Assembly (NCBI RefSeq): GCF_030580915.1
Contig: NZ_JAUQTA010000002.1
Coordinates: forward strand, 1-64,000
Direction of reading: 5' to 3'
DNA from: Nocardioides jiangxiensis
GTDB lineage: Bacteria; Actinomycetota; Actinomycetes; Propionibacteriales; Nocardioidaceae
DNA: 64,000 nucleotides
Below are positions 63,659 to 64,000 of the stretch, one piece after another; position 1 is the first letter of the stretch; every line of letters begins with the position of its first letter. The notes beneath the pieces are model-generated. The model searched no databases. It saw only the letters and a list, made by a program, of their open reading frames with translations, and was not told the origin of the DNA. The translations under genes were made by a program, and so were the position numbers.

Positions 63659-64000
63659 TCAGACCACCTTCAGCAGGGCGTCCAGGCCCTCGGCCGGGCT
63701 CTTCGCCATCACGCCGTCGACGCTGACGCTCGGGGTGCCGTTGACGCCGTGCTGCGACATCGCGTCGGTGGCGTTGGCGACCCACTCGTCGTACGCGCCG
63801 TCGTCGATGAGCTTCTCGACCTCGCCCCGGTCGGCCCCGGCCCTGACCGCGTCGTCGACCAGCTCGGCGTTGTCGGGGCCGGCCGTGCCCTCGGCCGGCT
63901 GGTTCTCGAAGAGCATCGTGTGGAACTTCTGGAACGCCGCCGGCCCCGCCACGTGGAGCACGGCCAGCGAGGCGTTGGCGGCGCGCGAGGAGTAGGCGTT
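63659..64000 (-). CDS. DsbA-family thioredoxin-like protein, C-terminal part
   Basis: The last ~113 residues of a gene that continues past the window edge. VAGPAAFQKFHTMLFENQPAEG followed by an all-helical insert and HGVNGTPSVSVDG, with the cis-Pro of the thioredoxin fold, are typical of DsbA-type proteins (thioredoxin_4). The CxxC active site and any membrane anchor lie outside the window. It is probably an extracytoplasmic disulfide-handling protein. Confidence 0.85.
   Translation of the reverse strand, partial: NAYSSRAANASLAVLHVAGPAAFQKFHTMLFENQPAEGTAGPDNAELVDDAVRAGADRGEVEKLIDDGAYDEWVANATDAMSQHGVNGTPSVSVDGVMAKSPAEGLDALLKVV

Overview
The window is chromosomal DNA from a high-GC actinobacterium, most likely Nocardioidaceae (Nocardioides-like). 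This is inferred from very high GC, dense ATGA/GTGA/TTGA overlaps, many GTG starts, actinobacterial DUF families (2505, 3039, 2017, 3048), a ydaO-type leader on a cell-wall hydrolase, and the gene order clpS-DUF2017-mec-cysO-cysM-MBL...rph-rdgB, which matches the Mycobacterium tuberculosis Rv1331-Rv1341 region. I see no integrase, transposase, phage gene or CRISPR array.

Layout. 1-70: 3' end of a 5S rRNA closing an rRNA operon. 0.2-7.3 kb: DUF2505 protein, large NAD-glutamate dehydrogenase, an SDR behind a palindromic operator, and a DMT exporter. 7.4-10.0 kb: NHEJ repair locus with Ku divergent from separate ligase and LigD-type polymerase genes. 10.2-11.4 kb: TM-helix-repeat membrane protein. 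11.6-16.1 kb: compact Tad pilus/secretion operon. 16.3-22.7 kb: prfB, hydrolase, lipoprotein, then ftsE-ftsX-M23 hydrolase (septal peptidoglycan splitting) and smpB-ssrA (trans-translation). 23-27.5 kb: HIT protein, FabG-like SDR, c-di-AMP riboswitch with NlpC/P60 hydrolase, DUF3048 lipoprotein, and a TetR gene divergent from an unknown gene with three operators between them. 27.7-33.4 kb: DUF3039 and DExH helicase, polar amino-acid ABC transporter, old yellow enzyme. 33.5-34.8 kb: secreted choice-of-anchor-P protein.

34.9-38.9 kb: ClpS, DUF2017 and the CysO/Mec/CysM cysteine pathway, MBL phosphodiesterase-like protein, cupin. 38.9-43.5 kb: two-component system beside an ABC exporter, then an SGNH hydrolase whose start codon lies in a long hairpin. 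43.5-47.1 kb: rph, rdgB, ABC-F, acyltransferase. 47.1-55.3 kb: an unusual short-armed tRNA with a Leu(UAG) anticodon loop, Bcp, then a six-gene exopolysaccharide operon (chain-length protein, flippase, two glycosyltransferases, polymerase/ligase, acyltransferase), then DUF3618 and GroES-like genes. 55.3-64 kb: SDR, tRNA-Lys, small protein, a DUF4956-VTC-PAP2 operon probably for polyphosphate, an MMPL exporter, pirin, tRNA-Arg and the end of a DsbA-family gene.

Many starts sit 6-8 nt behind a TANNNT box, so leaderless transcription appears common. The items most worth a second look are the anomalous tRNA, the VTC operon, CysO ending in Gly-Gly-Ala-Arg, the hairpin that buries a start codon, and the triple-operator TetR intergenic region.
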